From Halalkalibacter sp. APA_J-10(15) (GTDB taxonomy: Bacteria > Bacillota > Bacilli > Bacillales > Bacillaceae_D): a stretch of 64,000 bases of DNA. This document shows, in pieces, positions 43,867 to 57,397 of the stretch. Both the position numbers and the translations under genes were made by a program. Below the pieces are notes generated by a model. That model saw nothing but the letters and a program-made list of their open reading frames with translations. It was not told the DNA's origin and did no database searches. Each line of letters begins with the position of its first letter. Positions within the stretch are counted from its first letter, which is position 1. The DNA lies in the NCBI RefSeq assembly GCF_023017105.1, contig NZ_JALKEV010000018.1:1-64000 (forward strand), in the 5' to 3' direction.

Positions 43867-44406
43867 ATGAGTCGTTTAAAGGAGAAATATTCAACTGAAA
43901 TTGTTCCTTCTCTTGTTGAGAAGTTCAACCATTCTTCAGTAATGGGTGTACCTAAGCTTGAGAAAATCGTTGTCAACATGGGTGTTGGTGATGCTGTATC
44001 AAACGCAAAGGCACTTGATAAAGCTGTTGAAGAATTAACAGAAATCACAGGTCAAAAGCCATTAATTACGAAGGCGAAAAAGTCTATTGCTGGATTTAAA
44101 TTACGTGAAGGTATGCCGATCGGTGCTAAGGTGACATTACGCGGAGAGCGTATGTATCAATTCCTTGATAAGTTAATTACTGTTGCATTACCTCGTGTAC
44201 GTGACTTCCGTGGTGTATCAAAGAAAGCATTTGACGGCCGTGGGAATTACACATTAGGTGTGAAAGAACAATTAATTTTCCCTGAAGTTGACTATGATAA
44301 AGTGGATAAAGTTCGCGGAATGGATGTTGTTTTAGTAACAACTGCTGAAACGGATGAAGAAGCTCGTGAATTATTAACACAAATGGGAATGCCATTTCAA
44401 AAATAA
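43867..44406 (+). CDS. rplE: 50S ribosomal protein L5
   Basis: 179 residues. Binds 5S rRNA in the central protuberance. [14 protein letters not shown] and [18 protein letters not shown] are family signatures. ATG 43867 behind AAAGGAGG. Confidence 0.97.
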   Translation: MSRLKEKYSTEIVPSLVEKFNHSSVMGVPKLEKIVVNMGVGDAVSNAKALDKAVEELTEITGQKPLITKAKKSIAGFKLREGMPIGAKVTLRGERMYQFLDKLITVALPRVRDFRGVSKKAFDGRGNYTLGVKEQLIFPEVDYDKVDKVRGMDVVLVTTAETDEEARELLTQMGMPFQK

Positions 44407-44622
<216 letters not shown>

Positions 44623-44651
44623 TCCCTAGAACGGGAAGGAGGTAAAGAATA

Positions 44652-45050
44652 ATGGTCATGACAGATCCAATTGCAGATATGCTTACTCGTATCCGTAATG
44701 CTAATACGGTACGTCACGAGAAGCTAGAACTACCTGCTTCAAAGGTAAAGAAGGAAATTGCTGATATTCTTAAGCGCGAAGGGTTTATTCGTGATTATGA
44801 GTACATTGAAGATAACAAACAAGGTGTCATCCGTATTTTCTTGAAATATGGTGTAACTAATGAGCGTGTTATTACTGGTCTAAAGCGTATTAGTAAGCCT
44901 GGACTTCGCGTATATGCGAAAGCTGGCGAGCTTCCTCGTGTATTAGGTGGACTAGGAATCGCTATTGTTTCTACATCTAATGGTGTAATGACGGATAAGG
45001 ATGCACGTCAACAACAAGTCGGTGGGGAAGTTTTAGCGTACGTTTGGTAA
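44652..45050 (+). CDS. rpsH: 30S ribosomal protein S8
   Basis: 132 residues starting [18 protein letters not shown]. In enterics S8 represses the spc operon. [27 protein letters not shown] is the conserved C-terminus. ATG 44652 behind AAGGAGG. Confidence 0.97.
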   Translation: MVMTDPIADMLTRIRNANTVRHEKLELPASKVKKEIADILKREGFIRDYEYIEDNKQGVIRIFLKYGVTNERVITGLKRISKPGLRVYAKAGELPRVLGGLGIAIVSTSNGVMTDKDARQQQVGGEVLAYVW

Positions 45051-45080
45051 TAGATATGATAAGAACGGAGGTGTAGACGA

Positions 45081-45617
45081 ATGTCTCGTATTGGTAAAAA
45101 GCCAGTTGAGGTCCCAAGTGGTGTTACTGTAACACTTGATAGTCATCTTATGACAGTTAAAGGTCCTAAAGGCGAACTTAAGCGAAAGCTACACGAAGAA
45201 ATGAAGATCAATATTGCTGAAAACGAAGTGACAGTAGAACGTCCTTCGGATAATAAAGTACATCGTGCTCTTCATGGTACAACTCGTAGCTTAATTCAAA
45301 ATATGGTTGAGGGAGTAACAAAAGGTTTCGAGCGTTCTCTTGAACTTGTCGGTGTCGGTTACCGTGCTAGTAAATCAGGTCAGAAGCTTGTACTAAACGT
45401 TGGTTACTCACATCCGGTTGAAATTACTCCTGAACAAGGAATTGAAATTGAAGTTCCTTCAAACACGAAAGTGATTGTAAAGGGGATTGATAAGGAACGC
45501 GTAGGTGCGATTGCATCTAACATCCGTTCTGTTCGTTTACCTGAACCTTATAAAGGTAAAGGAATTCGTTATGAAGGCGAATATATTCGTCGTAAAGAAG
45601 GTAAAACAGGTAAATAA
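45081..45617 (+). CDS. rplF: 50S ribosomal protein L6
   Basis: 178 residues, two L6 repeats. [15 protein letters not shown] at the N-terminus and [25 protein letters not shown] at the C-terminus, the latter near the sarcin-ricin loop. Confidence 0.97.
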   Translation: MSRIGKKPVEVPSGVTVTLDSHLMTVKGPKGELKRKLHEEMKINIAENEVTVERPSDNKVHRALHGTTRSLIQNMVEGVTKGFERSLELVGVGYRASKSGQKLVLNVGYSHPVEITPEQGIEIEVPSNTKVIVKGIDKERVGAIASNIRSVRLPEPYKGKGIRYEGEYIRRKEGKTGK

Positions 45618-45647
45618 TCACTAACATACGGAAAGGATTGACGTTCA

Positions 45648-46010
45648 ATGATTACGAAGCCTAATAAAAATGCGGCACGTAAAAAACGACACTTACATGT
45701 ACGTCGTTCAATCACTGGAACACCTGAACGTCCTCGTCTAAATGTATTCCGTTCTTCGAAGCACATTTACGCGCAATTAATTGACGATGTAAATGGGGTT
45801 ACACTTGCGTCAGCATCTACTTTAGATAACGAAGTAAATGCGAGTGAGTTAACAAAGACGGAAGCAGCGAAGGCCGTAGGCGAACTAGTTGCAAAACGTG
45901 CAGTTGAAAAAGGTCATGAATCAGTAGTATTTGATCGTGGCGGATATTTATATCATGGTCGAGTAGCGACGCTTGCAGATGCAGCGCGCGAAAACGGTTT
46001 GAAATTCTAA
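45648..46010 (+). CDS. rplR: 50S ribosomal protein L18
   Basis: 120 residues, 5S rRNA binder. Begins [19 protein letters not shown], with [22 protein letters not shown] at the end. ATG 45648, preceded by GGAAAGG, a weaker ribosome site than its neighbours. Confidence 0.96.
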   Translation: MITKPNKNAARKKRHLHVRRSITGTPERPRLNVFRSSKHIYAQLIDDVNGVTLASASTLDNEVNASELTKTEAAKAVGELVAKRAVEKGHESVVFDRGGYLYHGRVATLADAARENGLKF

Positions 46011-46028
46011 AAAAGGAGGGAAAAACGA

Positions 46029-46529
46029 ATGCGTCGTATTGACCCTAACACGTTAGAACTTGAAGAAAAAGTAGTAGCTGTCAATCGTGTAGCGAAAGTT
46101 GTTAAAGGTGGACGTCGTTTCCGCTTTGCTGCACTTGTTGTTGTCGGCGATAAGAATGGACACGTAGGATTCGGAATGGGTAAAGCACAAGAGGTTCCAG
46201 AAGCAATTCGCAAAGCTGTCGAAGATGCAAAGAAGAACCTTATCGAAGTACCAGTTGTGGGTACGACAATCCCTCATGAGATTGTTGGACACTTCGGTGC
46301 AGGTCGCGTTCTACTTAAGAATGCATCAGAAGGTACTGGAGTTATTGCTGGAGGACCGGTACGTGCGGTACTAGAGCTTGCTGGTGTTGGTGACATTCTA
46401 TCTAAATCACTAGGTTCAAACAATCCAATCAATATGGTTCGTGCTACAATCGAAGGCTTAAAGAACCTAAAACGTGCTGAAGAAGTTGCGAAACTTCGCG
46501 GAAAATCAGTAGAAGAACTGTTAGGTTAA
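46029..46529 (+). CDS. rpsE: 30S ribosomal protein S5
   Basis: 166 residues. The dsRBD-like N-terminal domain includes [24 protein letters not shown], the spectinomycin loop, here wild type. The C-terminal half is the second S5 domain. Confidence 0.97.
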   Translation: MRRIDPNTLELEEKVVAVNRVAKVVKGGRRFRFAALVVVGDKNGHVGFGMGKAQEVPEAIRKAVEDAKKNLIEVPVVGTTIPHEIVGHFGAGRVLLKNASEGTGVIAGGPVRAVLELAGVGDILSKSLGSNNPINMVRATIEGLKNLKRAEEVAKLRGKSVEELLG

Positions 46530-46543
46530 GGGAGGGATAGGAA

Positions 46544-46732
46544 TTGGCTAAGAAATTAGAAATTACCCTCACTCGTAGTCTTATCGGACGTCCAGAAGAC
46601 CAACGTGTAACGGTTAATACACTTGGTTTACGTAAAATGCACCAAACGGTTGTTCAAGAAGATAATGCTGCGATTCGCGGTATGGTGAACAAAGTTGCTC
46701 ACCTTGTAACTGTAAATGAAATCGAAGCATAA
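46544..46732 (+). CDS. rpmD: 50S ribosomal protein L30
   Basis: 62 residues. [18 protein letters not shown] and [15 protein letters not shown] are typical. TTG start at 46544 behind GGGAGGGA. Confidence 0.95.
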   Translation: MAKKLEITLTRSLIGRPEDQRVTVNTLGLRKMHQTVVQEDNAAIRGMVNKVAHLVTVNEIEA

Positions 46733-46763
46733 TAGGATTACTTAAATTTGAGGAGGTGTCAAC

Positions 46764-47203
46764 ATGAAACTTCATGAGTTGAAGCCTGCAGAGGGATCTC
46801 GTAAAGTACGTAACCGTGTCGGACGCGGGATCGGTTCTGGTAATGGGAAAACAGCAGGAAAAGGGCACAAAGGTCAAAATGCTCGTTCAGGCGGTGGAGT
46901 AAGACCAGGTTTTGAAGGTGGTCAAAATCCAATTTACCGTCGTCTACCTAAGCGCGGATTTACGAATCCTACTCGTAAGGAATGGACGATTGTGAATGTA
47001 GAAACGCTGAATCGTTTCGATGCAGGAACTGATGTAACTCCTGAGTTGCTAATTGAAACAGGTGTAGTAAAGAACGTTAAGCATGGTATTAAGATTTTAG
47101 GAAATGGAAATCTTGAAAAAAGCCTAACTGTGAAAGCTCACAAGTTTTCTTCTTCAGCATTAGAAGCGATTGAAGCAGCTGGCGGAAAAACTGAGGTGAT
47201 TTA

Positions 47204-47204
<1 letters not shown>
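46764..47204 (+). CDS. rplO: 50S ribosomal protein L15
   Basis: 146 residues. Gly- and Arg-rich N-terminus ([22 protein letters not shown]) that threads into 23S rRNA, then the L18e-like globular domain. Its stop overlaps the secY ATG. Confidence 0.97.
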
Positions 47205-49966
<2,762 letters not shown>

Positions 49967-49984
49967 ATGTAGGTGATGGTATTT

Positions 49985-50293
49985 ATGAATGACTCTGGTC
50001 CAAGTCCAGAGCTTGGTCGAATCGTACTTATCAAGAAAGGTCGTGACCAAGGACAGTTTGGCATCATTGTTGAATTGATTGATGATCGCTTTGTTGGTAT
50101 CGCAAACGGTGATACTCGTAAGGTTGACCGTGTCAAAAGGAAAAACCTCAATCACCTTGAGCTCGTTGATTATATTGCTGATGAAGTACGCAATAGCTTT
50201 GTAGAGACAGGACGTGTTACTAATGGAAAGTTACGGTATGCAATTACAAACTTTCTTGAGCAACACTCTGATTTACTGAAGGAAGGAGAGTAA
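49985..50293 (+). CDS. KOW-domain RNA-binding protein (L14e-like)
   Basis: 102 residues. The segment [33 protein letters not shown] is a KOW motif like that in eukaryotic and archaeal L14e, followed by a charged linker [15 protein letters not shown]. It occupies the conserved slot between map and infA in Bacillaceae; function unproved, probably ribosome-associated. ATG 49985 was preferred over GTG 49973, because AGGTGATG overlaps the latter. Confidence 0.85.
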   Translation: MNDSGPSPELGRIVLIKKGRDQGQFGIIVELIDDRFVGIANGDTRKVDRVKRKNLNHLELVDYIADEVRNSFVETGRVTNGKLRYAITNFLEQHSDLLKEGE

Positions 50294-50297
50294 ATCC

Positions 50298-50516
50298 ATG
50301 GCAAAAGAAGATGTTATCGAGGTAGAAGGAACGGTTATTGAACCTCTTCCAAATGCAATGTTTCGTGTTGAATTAGAAAATGGTCATAAGATTCTTGCCC
50401 ATGTTTCTGGTAAAATCAGAATGCACTTTATTCGTATTTTACCAGGTGATAAGGTGACAGTGGAGTTATCACCTTATGATTTAACACGTGGACGAATCAC
50501 ATATCGATATAAATAA
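50298..50516 (+). CDS. infA: Translation initiation factor IF-1
   Basis: 72 residues, a single OB fold. [20 protein letters not shown] and the C-terminal RGRITYRYK are family signatures. Five bases after the KOW gene, behind AAGGAGAG. Confidence 0.97.
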   Translation: MAKEDVIEVEGTVIEPLPNAMFRVELENGHKILAHVSGKIRMHFIRILPGDKVTVELSPYDLTRGRITYRYK

Positions 50517-50560
50517 ATTGTTACGCTGATTCTATAATCAGACGACTCCGTACTAAATAG

Positions 50561-50686
<126 letters not shown>

Positions 50687-50707
50687 TTTACAAGGAGGTG
50701 CGCATAC

Positions 50708-51073
50708 ATGGCACGTGTTGCAGGTGTTGATATTCCTCGTGATAAGCGCGTTGTGATTTCACTTACGTATGTATTTGGAATTGGTAAAACAACAGCTTCT
50801 GAAGTTCTTGCTCAAGCAGGTGTTTCTGAGGATACTCGTGTACGTGACTTAACGGAAGAAGAGTTAGGACGTATTCGTGAAGCAGTAGAAGGTCAAACAG
50901 TAGAAGGGGATCTTCGTCGTGAAGTTTCTCTAAATATTAAGCGTCTAATTGAAATTGGTTCATATCGTGGTATCCGCCATCGTCGTGGGTTACCAGTACG
51001 TGGCCAAAATTCTAAGAACAATGCTCGTACACGTAAAGGTCCTCGTCGTACGGTAGCAAATAAGAAGAAGTAG
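50708..51073 (+). CDS. rpsM: 30S ribosomal protein S13
   Basis: 121 residues starting [21 protein letters not shown]. Helix-two-turn-helix and basic C-terminal tail [18 protein letters not shown] reaching the P-site. ATG 50708 behind AAGGAGGTG. Confidence 0.97.
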   Translation: MARVAGVDIPRDKRVVISLTYVFGIGKTTASEVLAQAGVSEDTRVRDLTEEELGRIREAVEGQTVEGDLRREVSLNIKRLIEIGSYRGIRHRRGLPVRGQNSKNNARTRKGPRRTVANKKK

Positions 51074-51093
51074 GAAAGGAGGTAACATAGTAA

Positions 51094-51486
51094 ATGGCTA
51101 AGAAAACGAATACTCGTCCAAAGCGTCGTCAACGTAAAAATATTGAAACTGGTATTGCTCACATTCGTTCTACTTTTAACAATACAATTGTGACAATTAC
51201 AGATCCACACGGTAATGCTATTTCTTGGGCAAGTGCTGGCGCGCTAGGTTTTAAAGGTTCTCGTAAATCAACTCCGTTCGCTGCGCAAATGGCTGCTGAA
51301 GCTGCTGCAAAAACAGCGATGGAACATGGCATGAAAGTAATTGAGGTTACTGTTAAAGGTCCTGGTGCTGGTCGTGAGGCAGCAATCCGTTCTTTACAAG
51401 CTGTTGGACTTGAAGTAAACATGATCAAAGATGTTACTCCGGTTCCGCACAACGGTTGCCGTCCACCAAAACGTCGTAGAGTGTAA
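51094..51486 (+). CDS. rpsK: 30S ribosomal protein S11
   Basis: 130 residues. [22 protein letters not shown] and the C-terminal [18 protein letters not shown]. Platform protein near the E-site. ATG 51094. Confidence 0.97.
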   Translation: MAKKTNTRPKRRQRKNIETGIAHIRSTFNNTIVTITDPHGNAISWASAGALGFKGSRKSTPFAAQMAAEAAAKTAMEHGMKVIEVTVKGPGAGREAAIRSLQAVGLEVNMIKDVTPVPHNGCRPPKRRRV

Positions 51487-51497
51487 CCTGACACATA

Positions 51498-51527
51498 TTG
51501 TATAGAATCTTCTAATTTGTCTATAAT
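51498..51527 (+). promoter_or_regulatory. Promoter within the alpha operon, before rpoA
   Basis: TTGTAT (51498-51503), an 18-bp spacer and TATAAT (51522-51527), just after rpsK. Confidence 0.65.
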
Positions 51528-51569
51528 GGATAGAGCGATAATCGTCCGTTAGAAGATTAGTATCATGCA

Positions 51570-51607
51570 AAGGAATTGCCGACTGAATCACCGGTCAGGC
51601 AATCCCT
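51570..51607 (+). promoter_or_regulatory. Hairpin in the rpoA leader
   Basis: ATTGCC-GAC pairs with GTC-A-GGCAAT around TGAATCACCG, extended by GGA/CCC-type pairs. No T run follows, so it is not a simple terminator. It lies in the 115-base leader from the 51498 promoter. Function unknown. Confidence 0.45.
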
Positions 51608-51649
51608 GCAAGTCTACCGGAGTTCGACGTTTTGAAGGAGGGTTTGTTA

Positions 51650-52594
51650 ATGATTGAAATCGAAAAGCCAAATATTGAAGCGGTTGAAATAAGTGAAGAC
51701 GCAAAGTATGGAAAATTTGTAGTTGAGCCACTCGAAAGAGGTTACGGGACAACACTAGGTAACTCCTTACGTCGTATTCTACTTTCTTCTTTACCTGGCG
51801 CCGCTGTTTCAACGGTTCAAATTGACTCGGTCTTACATGAATTCTCAACCATTGAAGGGGTTGTAGAGGATGTAACGACGATCATCTTGAATGTAAAGAA
51901 CCTTGCCCTGAAGATCTATTCTGAAGAGGAGAAGACTTTAGAAATTGATGTTCAAGGTGAAGGGGTCGTAACAGCAGCAGACATTACTCATGATAGTGAT
52001 GTTGAAATCTTAAATCCAGACTTACACATTGCAACGTTAGCAAAAGGAGCTCATTTGCATATGCGTTTGACTGCTCAGCGTGGCCGTGGATATGTGTTAG
52101 CAGAAGGGAATAAGAGAGACGATCAACCTATCGGGGTTCTTCCTATTGATGCCATTTACACACCTGTTTCTCGTGTGAATTATCAAGTTGAGAATACGCG
52201 CGTCGGTCAAGTGACCAACTATGACAAACTAACTCTTGATGTCTGGACTGACGGAAGCATTCGCCCTGAAGAAGCTGTTTCAATCGGGGCAAAAATCTTG
52301 ACTGAGCATTTGAATATCTTTGTTGGATTAACTGATCAAGCGCAAAACGCTGAGATTATGGTTGAAAAAGAGGAAGATCAAAAAGAGAAAGTTCTTGAAA
52401 TGACGATTGAAGAGCTTGACCTATCTGTTCGTTCTTACAACTGTTTAAAGCGTGCTGGCATCAATACGGTGCAAGAGCTTACTCATAAATCGGAAGAAGA
52501 TATGATGAAAGTGCGTAACCTTGGTCGTAAATCTTTAGAAGAAGTTCAAGAGAAATTAGGAGAACTTGGTTTAGCCCTTCGCAATGAAGAATAA
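51650..52594 (+). CDS. rpoA: RNA polymerase subunit alpha
   Basis: 314 residues. The N-terminal assembly domain has [21 protein letters not shown], and the C-terminal domain (about 245-314) has the helix-hairpin-helix [32 protein letters not shown] 51650 has GAAGGAGGG upstream and matches the family start MIEIEKP; the frame reaches back to 51632. Confidence 0.97.
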   Translation: MIEIEKPNIEAVEISEDAKYGKFVVEPLERGYGTTLGNSLRRILLSSLPGAAVSTVQIDSVLHEFSTIEGVVEDVTTIILNVKNLALKIYSEEEKTLEIDVQGEGVVTAADITHDSDVEILNPDLHIATLAKGAHLHMRLTAQRGRGYVLAEGNKRDDQPIGVLPIDAIYTPVSRVNYQVENTRVGQVTNYDKLTLDVWTDGSIRPEEAVSIGAKILTEHLNIFVGLTDQAQNAEIMVEKEEDQKEKVLEMTIEELDLSVRSYNCLKRAGINTVQELTHKSEEDMMKVRNLGRKSLEEVQEKLGELGLALRNEE

Positions 52595-52642
52595 GCTAAG
52601 TCACATAGTGAATTGCAATAGTGACAAAGGAGGGGAATTTAC

Positions 52643-53017
52643 ATGGCATATGCAAAATTAGGTCGTGATAGTGCTGGTCGTAAGGCGTTGTTCCGTGACC
52701 TTGCTACTGATCTTATTATTAATGAGCGTATTGAAACAACAGAAGCAAAAGCAAAAGAGCTTCGTTCAATCGTGGAGAAAATGATCACTCTTGGTAAGCG
52801 TGGAGATCTTCACGCTCGTCGTCAAGCAGCTGCTTTCATTCGTAAAGAAGTGGCAAATGAAGAGTCTGGTCAAGATGCTGTACAAAAGCTTTTCTCAGAC
52901 ATCGCACCACGCTTTGAAGACCGTCAAGGTGGATACACTCGTATTTTGAAAGTCGGTCCTCGTCGTGGAGATGGTGCACCGATGGTTATTATCGAGCTTG
53001 TTGAAAAAGGTGAATAA
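52643..53017 (+). CDS. rplQ: 50S ribosomal protein L17
   Basis: 124 residues starting [25 protein letters not shown], the short Bacillus form. Ends the alpha operon; a terminator follows. Confidence 0.96.
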   Translation: MAYAKLGRDSAGRKALFRDLATDLIINERIETTEAKAKELRSIVEKMITLGKRGDLHARRQAAAFIRKEVANEESGQDAVQKLFSDIAPRFEDRQGGYTRILKVGPRRGDGAPMVIIELVEKGE

Positions 53018-53030
53018 GTAACGTGATTTT

Positions 53031-53082
53031 AAAGGGCAAATCAGATCCGGGCTATTACGCTCTGACACTGGGCCCTTTTTTT
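53031..53082 (+). terminator. Terminator after rplQ
   Basis: AAAGGGC pairs with GCCCTTT, and inside it CAGA/TCTG also pair, followed by seven T. This closes the ribosomal superoperon. Confidence 0.85.
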
Positions 53083-53137
53083 GATAGATATGAAAGTATC
53101 ACATTGTTAGATGTTTCATCATGGAGGAAATAGGTGG
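53083..53137 (+). repeat. Dispersed intergenic repeat, second family, copy 2
   Basis: Matches 19340-19400 in the same orientation, again immediately after a terminator T tract. TTG 53139 opens a 25-codon frame behind GGAGGAAATAGGTGG, but coding is doubtful. Confidence 0.7.
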
Positions 53138-53488
53138 ATTGCAGCAGTCGACGGCCATGCTTATTGCATGCTTTATGAAAGAACCTCATTTTCATAAACG
53201 CTCAACTCCTTTGTAACGGCCCATCACGATGGAATGAAGAAAAGACTTGCCGATGGACTGCACAGGGATGGACGGAGAAGGAGCACATAGGTCAGCTGCT
53301 GTATGCGGTTCCTCATTCCTCTATTTCGTTTTTTATGGTTCGTTTTGGCCTCTATTTTGGCTTTTCTCCCTCGTTTTGAATGCTTTCTCTTATTTTAAAG
53401 TGAACCTTAAAAGTTAAAAACAAACTTTTTCAGTGTCCATTTTTGAAGACACTAGTTTTGTTGTTTATATAGTTGAACACTATGGAAA
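53138..53488. other. Non-coding gap before ecfA1
   Basis: About 350 bases without a convincing gene. A pyrimidine-rich part near 53316-53395 has TTTCGTTTT-like words repeated. AACAAACTTTTTCAGTGTC (from 53420) and GACACTAGTTTTGTTG form an imperfect hairpin with the same ACTGAAAAAGT core as the terminators at 5197 and 10690. No clear promoter for ecfA1 was found. Confidence 0.5.
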
Positions 53489-53503
53489 AAGGTGTTGGTC
53501 GTT

Positions 53504-54340
53504 TTGTCGAGTTTAATTGCAATGAAGGATGTCTTTTTTCGTTATCATGAAGACGTACCATGGACATTACAAGCGTTGAATATAACAGTGGAAAAGGGTG
53601 AATGGCTGACGATTGTTGGTCGTAATGGCTCGGGGAAGTCAACGTTTGCTAAACTACTAAACGGACTTCTTCTTCCTACTGAAGGCGAAGTGATTGTTGA
53701 CGGATATAATACGAAAGATGAGCAAGCTTTGTTTCCAATCCGACAAAGGGTTGGAATGGTCTTTCAAAACCCCGATAACCAGTTTGTTGCGACAACTGTG
53801 GAGGATGATATCGCATTTGGCCTTGAAAATATGGGGATAGCACCTGCTGAGATGAAGGTACGTATTGAAAAATATGCCTCCTTAACGGGAACTCGACATT
53901 TGCTTAAGGAAGAGCCTCATCGCTTATCAGGTGGACAAAAGCAACGAGTCGTGATAGCAGGAGTTGCAGCGATGGAGCCAGAATTAATTGTATTTGATGA
54001 AGCTACATCTATGCTCGATCCTACGGGACGAGAAGATGTGCTTACTACGATTAAAAGCCTTCAACAACAAGGCTCTGCGATTGTGACGATTACGCATTAC
54101 ATGGAAGAAGCGTTAGAGAGTGATCGAGTTGTGTTGATTCAAGGAGGTCAAGTGACGGTCGATGAGGCTCCGATGTCTTTTTTTGAAAAGGCGGTTCAAA
54201 TTCGTGAAGCGGGCTTAACGGTTCCACCTCTTGTCGCATTACAGCATCAATTAAGGGAAAGAGGCATTCCGATTCAGCGTCTTTTCTTGAAGGAAGAGGA
54301 GTTGATGGAGCAGTTATGGATATTGTCTTCAACAACGTAA
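53504..54340 (+). CDS. ecfA1: ECF transporter ATPase EcfA1
   Basis: 278 residues from TTG 53504, behind AAAAAGGTG; an upstream GTG at 53492 is in frame. ABC ATPase with Walker A GRNGSGKST, Q-loop FQNPDNQFV, signature LSGGQKQR and Walker B LIVFDEATSMLD. Together with EcfA2 and EcfT it powers vitamin uptake through exchangeable S components. Overlaps ecfA2 by 25 bases. Confidence 0.95.
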   Translation: MSSLIAMKDVFFRYHEDVPWTLQALNITVEKGEWLTIVGRNGSGKSTFAKLLNGLLLPTEGEVIVDGYNTKDEQALFPIRQRVGMVFQNPDNQFVATTVEDDIAFGLENMGIAPAEMKVRIEKYASLTGTRHLLKEEPHRLSGGQKQRVVIAGVAAMEPELIVFDEATSMLDPTGREDVLTTIKSLQQQGSAIVTITHYMEEALESDRVVLIQGGQVTVDEAPMSFFEKAVQIREAGLTVPPLVALQHQLRERGIPIQRLFLKEEELMEQLWILSSTT

Positions 54341-55182
54341 GTCACATATATATGCGCAAAACACCGTTTGAGAAGTATGCATTAAAGAATATCGAGGTCA
54401 CAATCCCATCAGGCTCATTTACGGCTATTATCGGAGCAACAGGATCTGGGAAATCAACGTTCACTCAGCATATCAATGGGCTTCTAACGCCCACAGAGGG
54501 AACGGTCCAAATTGGATCACATCACATTACGCGAAAATCGCGAGGAGATATGAGAGCGTTACGTCAGGATGTTGGCTACATCTTTCAATATCCAGAGCAT
54601 CAACTGTTTGAGGAAACAGTAGAGAAGGATATTTGCTTTGGACCGCTTAACTTTGATGTTTCGGAAAGTGATGCTAAGCGAAAGGCGCATACGATGATTG
54701 AATTAGTCGGCTTATCTAAGGATGTTCTACAAAGGTCTCCTTTTGAATTAAGTGGGGGACAAATGCGCCGAGTGGCGATTGCGGGAGTGTTGGCAAGTGA
54801 ACCAAAGGTGATCGTGCTAGATGAGCCAACAGCAAGCCTTGATCCGATTGGGAGAGAGGAAATGATGACGCTATTTACAACGTATCAAAAGGAGCATGAG
54901 GCGACGATTGTACTTGTAACCCACCAGATGGATGAAGTCGCTCGATATGCGGATCACGTAATCGTTATGAACAAAGGTGAAATAACAATGCAAGGGACAC
55001 CTTCAGAAGTCTTTTCACAAGGCGAGGTGCTTTCTTCGGTCGGATTACATACTCCACCTGTTATGAAGCTCGGGAATCTGTTTAAGAGACGATTAAACTT
55101 GGGAGAATGGCCAACGGTATTTGATGAAGGTGAGCTAGCAGAGCATATGGCGACATTTCTTCTTTCGGGGAGGGAGAAATGA
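54316..55182 (+). CDS. ecfA2: ECF transporter ATPase EcfA2
   Basis: 288 residues. Walker A GATGSGKST, Q-loop FQYPEHQLF (the EcfA2 mark), signature LSGGQMRR and Walker B VIVLDEPTASLD. The start overlaps the 3' end of ecfA1 and the stop overlaps ecfT, so the three subunits are coupled in translation. Confidence 0.96.
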   Translation: MDIVFNNVSHIYMRKTPFEKYALKNIEVTIPSGSFTAIIGATGSGKSTFTQHINGLLTPTEGTVQIGSHHITRKSRGDMRALRQDVGYIFQYPEHQLFEETVEKDICFGPLNFDVSESDAKRKAHTMIELVGLSKDVLQRSPFELSGGQMRRVAIAGVLASEPKVIVLDEPTASLDPIGREEMMTLFTTYQKEHEATIVLVTHQMDEVARYADHVIVMNKGEITMQGTPSEVFSQGEVLSSVGLHTPPVMKLGNLFKRRLNLGEWPTVFDEGELAEHMATFLLSGREK

Positions 55183-55982
55183 TGTTTCAGCATATTTTGA
55201 TTGGTCAATATTTCCCGGGACAATCGATTGTCCACCGGCTTGACGCAAGAGCGAAATTACTTGCTGTCATGGTGCTAGTTGTCGTGATCTTCCTAGCGAG
55301 AAATTGGCTTTCCTTAGGGATCATCTGCTTCTGTCTATTTGTTCTCATTCTACTTTCAAGAGTTACTATTTCTTATATTTGGCGTGCAATGAAGCCGATT
55401 CTATTATTAGTGATCATTTTATTTCTTATTCAGTTGTATACGTATCGCGATGGTGCTGTGATCGTGGGTGATGGAATCTTTGCGATTACTGAGGAAGGAC
55501 TTACCCAAGGTGCAATGATTGCGATAAGGCTGCTCTCGCTCATATTAGTGACGTCTTTGCTCACATTAACGACAAAGCCGATTGTGTTAACGGATGGATT
55601 AGAGTACTTGTTACGCCCGTTTGAAAGGGTGAGGCTTCCATCTCATGAGCTAGCTCTCATGATTACGATTGCGATTCGATTTGTCCCGACACTGCTCCAA
55701 GAAACAGAGAGGCTACTGAAGGCGCAATTCGCCCGAGGGGTTAGCTATCGTTATGGCCCTTGGAAAAAAAGAATGACAGCTCTTGTAAGCTTACTAGTTC
55801 CTTTGTTCGTGCATTCCTTTAAGTGTGCTGAGGATTTAGCGACAGCGATGGAATCACGAGCATACCGTGGTGGAGAAGGACGAACGAAATACCGTGCGTT
55901 ACAATGGTGTGTACGAGATACGGTAGCGTTAGTCGTTGTGATGATCATTTCAGGCGTTATTGTCTATTTACGATATGTATAA
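55179..55982 (+). CDS. ecfT: ECF transporter transmembrane subunit EcfT
   Basis: 267 residues with about five or six hydrophobic helices. The coupling motifs ARG (in QFARGVSYR) and the later SRAYRGGEG (second Ala-Arg-Gly-type motif) touch the ATPases. It starts with tandem ATGATG over the ecfA2 stop. Binds S subunits for biotin, riboflavin, thiamine and others, coded elsewhere. Confidence 0.95.
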   Translation: MMFQHILIGQYFPGQSIVHRLDARAKLLAVMVLVVVIFLARNWLSLGIICFCLFVLILLSRVTISYIWRAMKPILLLVIILFLIQLYTYRDGAVIVGDGIFAITEEGLTQGAMIAIRLLSLILVTSLLTLTTKPIVLTDGLEYLLRPFERVRLPSHELALMITIAIRFVPTLLQETERLLKAQFARGVSYRYGPWKKRMTALVSLLVPLFVHSFKCAEDLATAMESRAYRGGEGRTKYRALQWCVRDTVALVVVMIISGVIVYLRYV

Positions 55983-55995
55983 AGGGTGTGAAAGG

Positions 55996-56754
55996 ATGCA
56001 GCGTGTAGCATGTCTTGTTTCATATGATGGTACGAACTTCTCCGGTTATCAAGTCCAGCCTCGAAAGCGAACAGTGCAGCTTGAGCTTGAACGTGCTCTG
56101 ACGAAGCTACATAAAGGACAGGAAATAAAGGTTATATCCTCTGGACGAACAGATGCAGGTGTGCATGCGATTGGACAAGTGATTCATTTTGATACGTCCT
56201 TACATATTCCTCTGGAGCGTTGGCCAAACGCCTTCAATGCTTGTTTGCCTAATGATATTCACATTCATGAGGTAAGGTCAGTTGATCCGCAATTTCATGC
56301 GCGGTTCGATACAGAGGGAAAGGAATATCGCTATCGTTTGCTGCTTAAGAAACAAGGTGATGTATTCCGTCGTCATTACACACATACGATCGAGCGCGAT
56401 ATAAGTATGGAGAGGATGAAGTGTGCGGCTCAATATTTAGTGGGAAAGCATGATTTTTCTTCCTTTTGTGCAGCCAATACAGATGTCACAGATAAAGTGC
56501 GCGAAGTAACGGCAATCGAGCTTTGGAAGGACCGGGACGAGATTATTTTCAGCTTCAAAGGCAATGGCTTCTTGTATAATATGGTGAGAATTATGGTCGG
56601 AACGCTGTTAGAGGTTGGCTATGGTAAATTGGAATGTGATGATGTCGCTCAAATATTAGCAGCGCGAGATCGAATGAAAGCAAGCAAAACCGCGCCAGCA
56701 CAAGGTTTATACCTTTGGAAAGTCGAATATCCGAATCCCGTCTTTCATATATGA
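55996..56754 (+). CDS. truA: tRNA pseudouridine synthase A
   Basis: 252 residues starting MQRVACLVSYDGTNFSGYQVQ. Catalytic Asp in SSGRTDAGVHAIGQV, and GNGFLYNMVRIMVGTLLEVG at the C-terminal half. Modifies positions 38-40 of tRNA. ATG 55996 with GGTGTGAAAGG upstream, 14 bases after ecfT; the frame is open back into ecfT. Confidence 0.96.
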   Translation: MQRVACLVSYDGTNFSGYQVQPRKRTVQLELERALTKLHKGQEIKVISSGRTDAGVHAIGQVIHFDTSLHIPLERWPNAFNACLPNDIHIHEVRSVDPQFHARFDTEGKEYRYRLLLKKQGDVFRRHYTHTIERDISMERMKCAAQYLVGKHDFSSFCAANTDVTDKVREVTAIELWKDRDEIIFSFKGNGFLYNMVRIMVGTLLEVGYGKLECDDVAQILAARDRMKASKTAPAQGLYLWKVEYPNPVFHI

Positions 56755-56785
56755 TAAAAACAACGAATCCTAGTGTAACATTGTA

Positions 56786-56814
56786 TTGACATTGGATATT
56801 GAATATTATATGAT
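56786..56814 (+). promoter_or_regulatory. SigA promoter of rplM-rpsI
   Basis: TTGACA (56786-56791), a 17-bp spacer and TATGAT (56809-56814). Confidence 0.87.
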
Positions 56815-56819
56815 GGTAG

Positions 56820-56936
56820 ATGGTAATTCCAAAAACCCACTAGCCCCGGGTTCCGGAACGATACTATTGACATGGATATGTAAAGCTTTTTTTAGTTTGT
56901 ACAGGAAATTGAAAGTGATTGTTTATTAGGAGGGTA
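56820..56936 (+). promoter_or_regulatory. L13 leader
   Basis: The leader between truA and rplM holds AATTCCAAAAACCC, ACTAGCCCCGGGTTCCGGAA and a T7 run near 56890, at the same place as the L13 leader of B. subtilis. L13 or its complex probably represses rplM-rpsI through it. Assigned mainly by position and sequence likeness. Confidence 0.7.
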
Positions 56937-56940
56937 AATT

Positions 56941-57378
56941 ATGCGTACAACATATATGGCAAAGCCAAACGAAGTTGAGCGTAAATGGTATGTCGTCGAC
57001 GCAGAAGGTCAAACACTTGGTCGTCTTGCTTCTGAAGTAGCATCCATTCTTCGCGGTAAGCACAAGCCAACATTCACACCACACGTTGATACAGGTGATC
57101 ACGTGATCGTGATAAATGCAGAGAAGATTGAACTAACAGGAAATAAATTAAATGACAAGATTTATTACCGTCATTCTCTTCACCCAGGTGGCTTGAAGAA
57201 GACAACAGCTGGAGATATGCGAGCGAACAAGCCTGTGCGTATGCTAGAGCTAGCAATCAAAGGCATGCTTCCAAAGAATACACTTGGACGCGCTCAAGGA
57301 ATGAAGCTACACGTATATGCAGGTAGCGAACACAAACATCAAGCTCAAAAACCAGAAGCATATGAACTTCGTGGTTAA
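56941..57378 (+). CDS. rplM: 50S ribosomal protein L13
   Basis: 145 residues starting [48 protein letters not shown] and [20 protein letters not shown] are signatures. ATG 56941 behind AGGAGGG. First gene of rplM-rpsI. Confidence 0.97.
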   Translation: MRTTYMAKPNEVERKWYVVDAEGQTLGRLASEVASILRGKHKPTFTPHVDTGDHVIVINAEKIELTGNKLNDKIYYRHSLHPGGLKKTTAGDMRANKPVRMLELAIKGMLPKNTLGRAQGMKLHVYAGSEHKHQAQKPEAYELRG

Positions 57379-57397
57379 TCGATAGGAGGGTATTATT

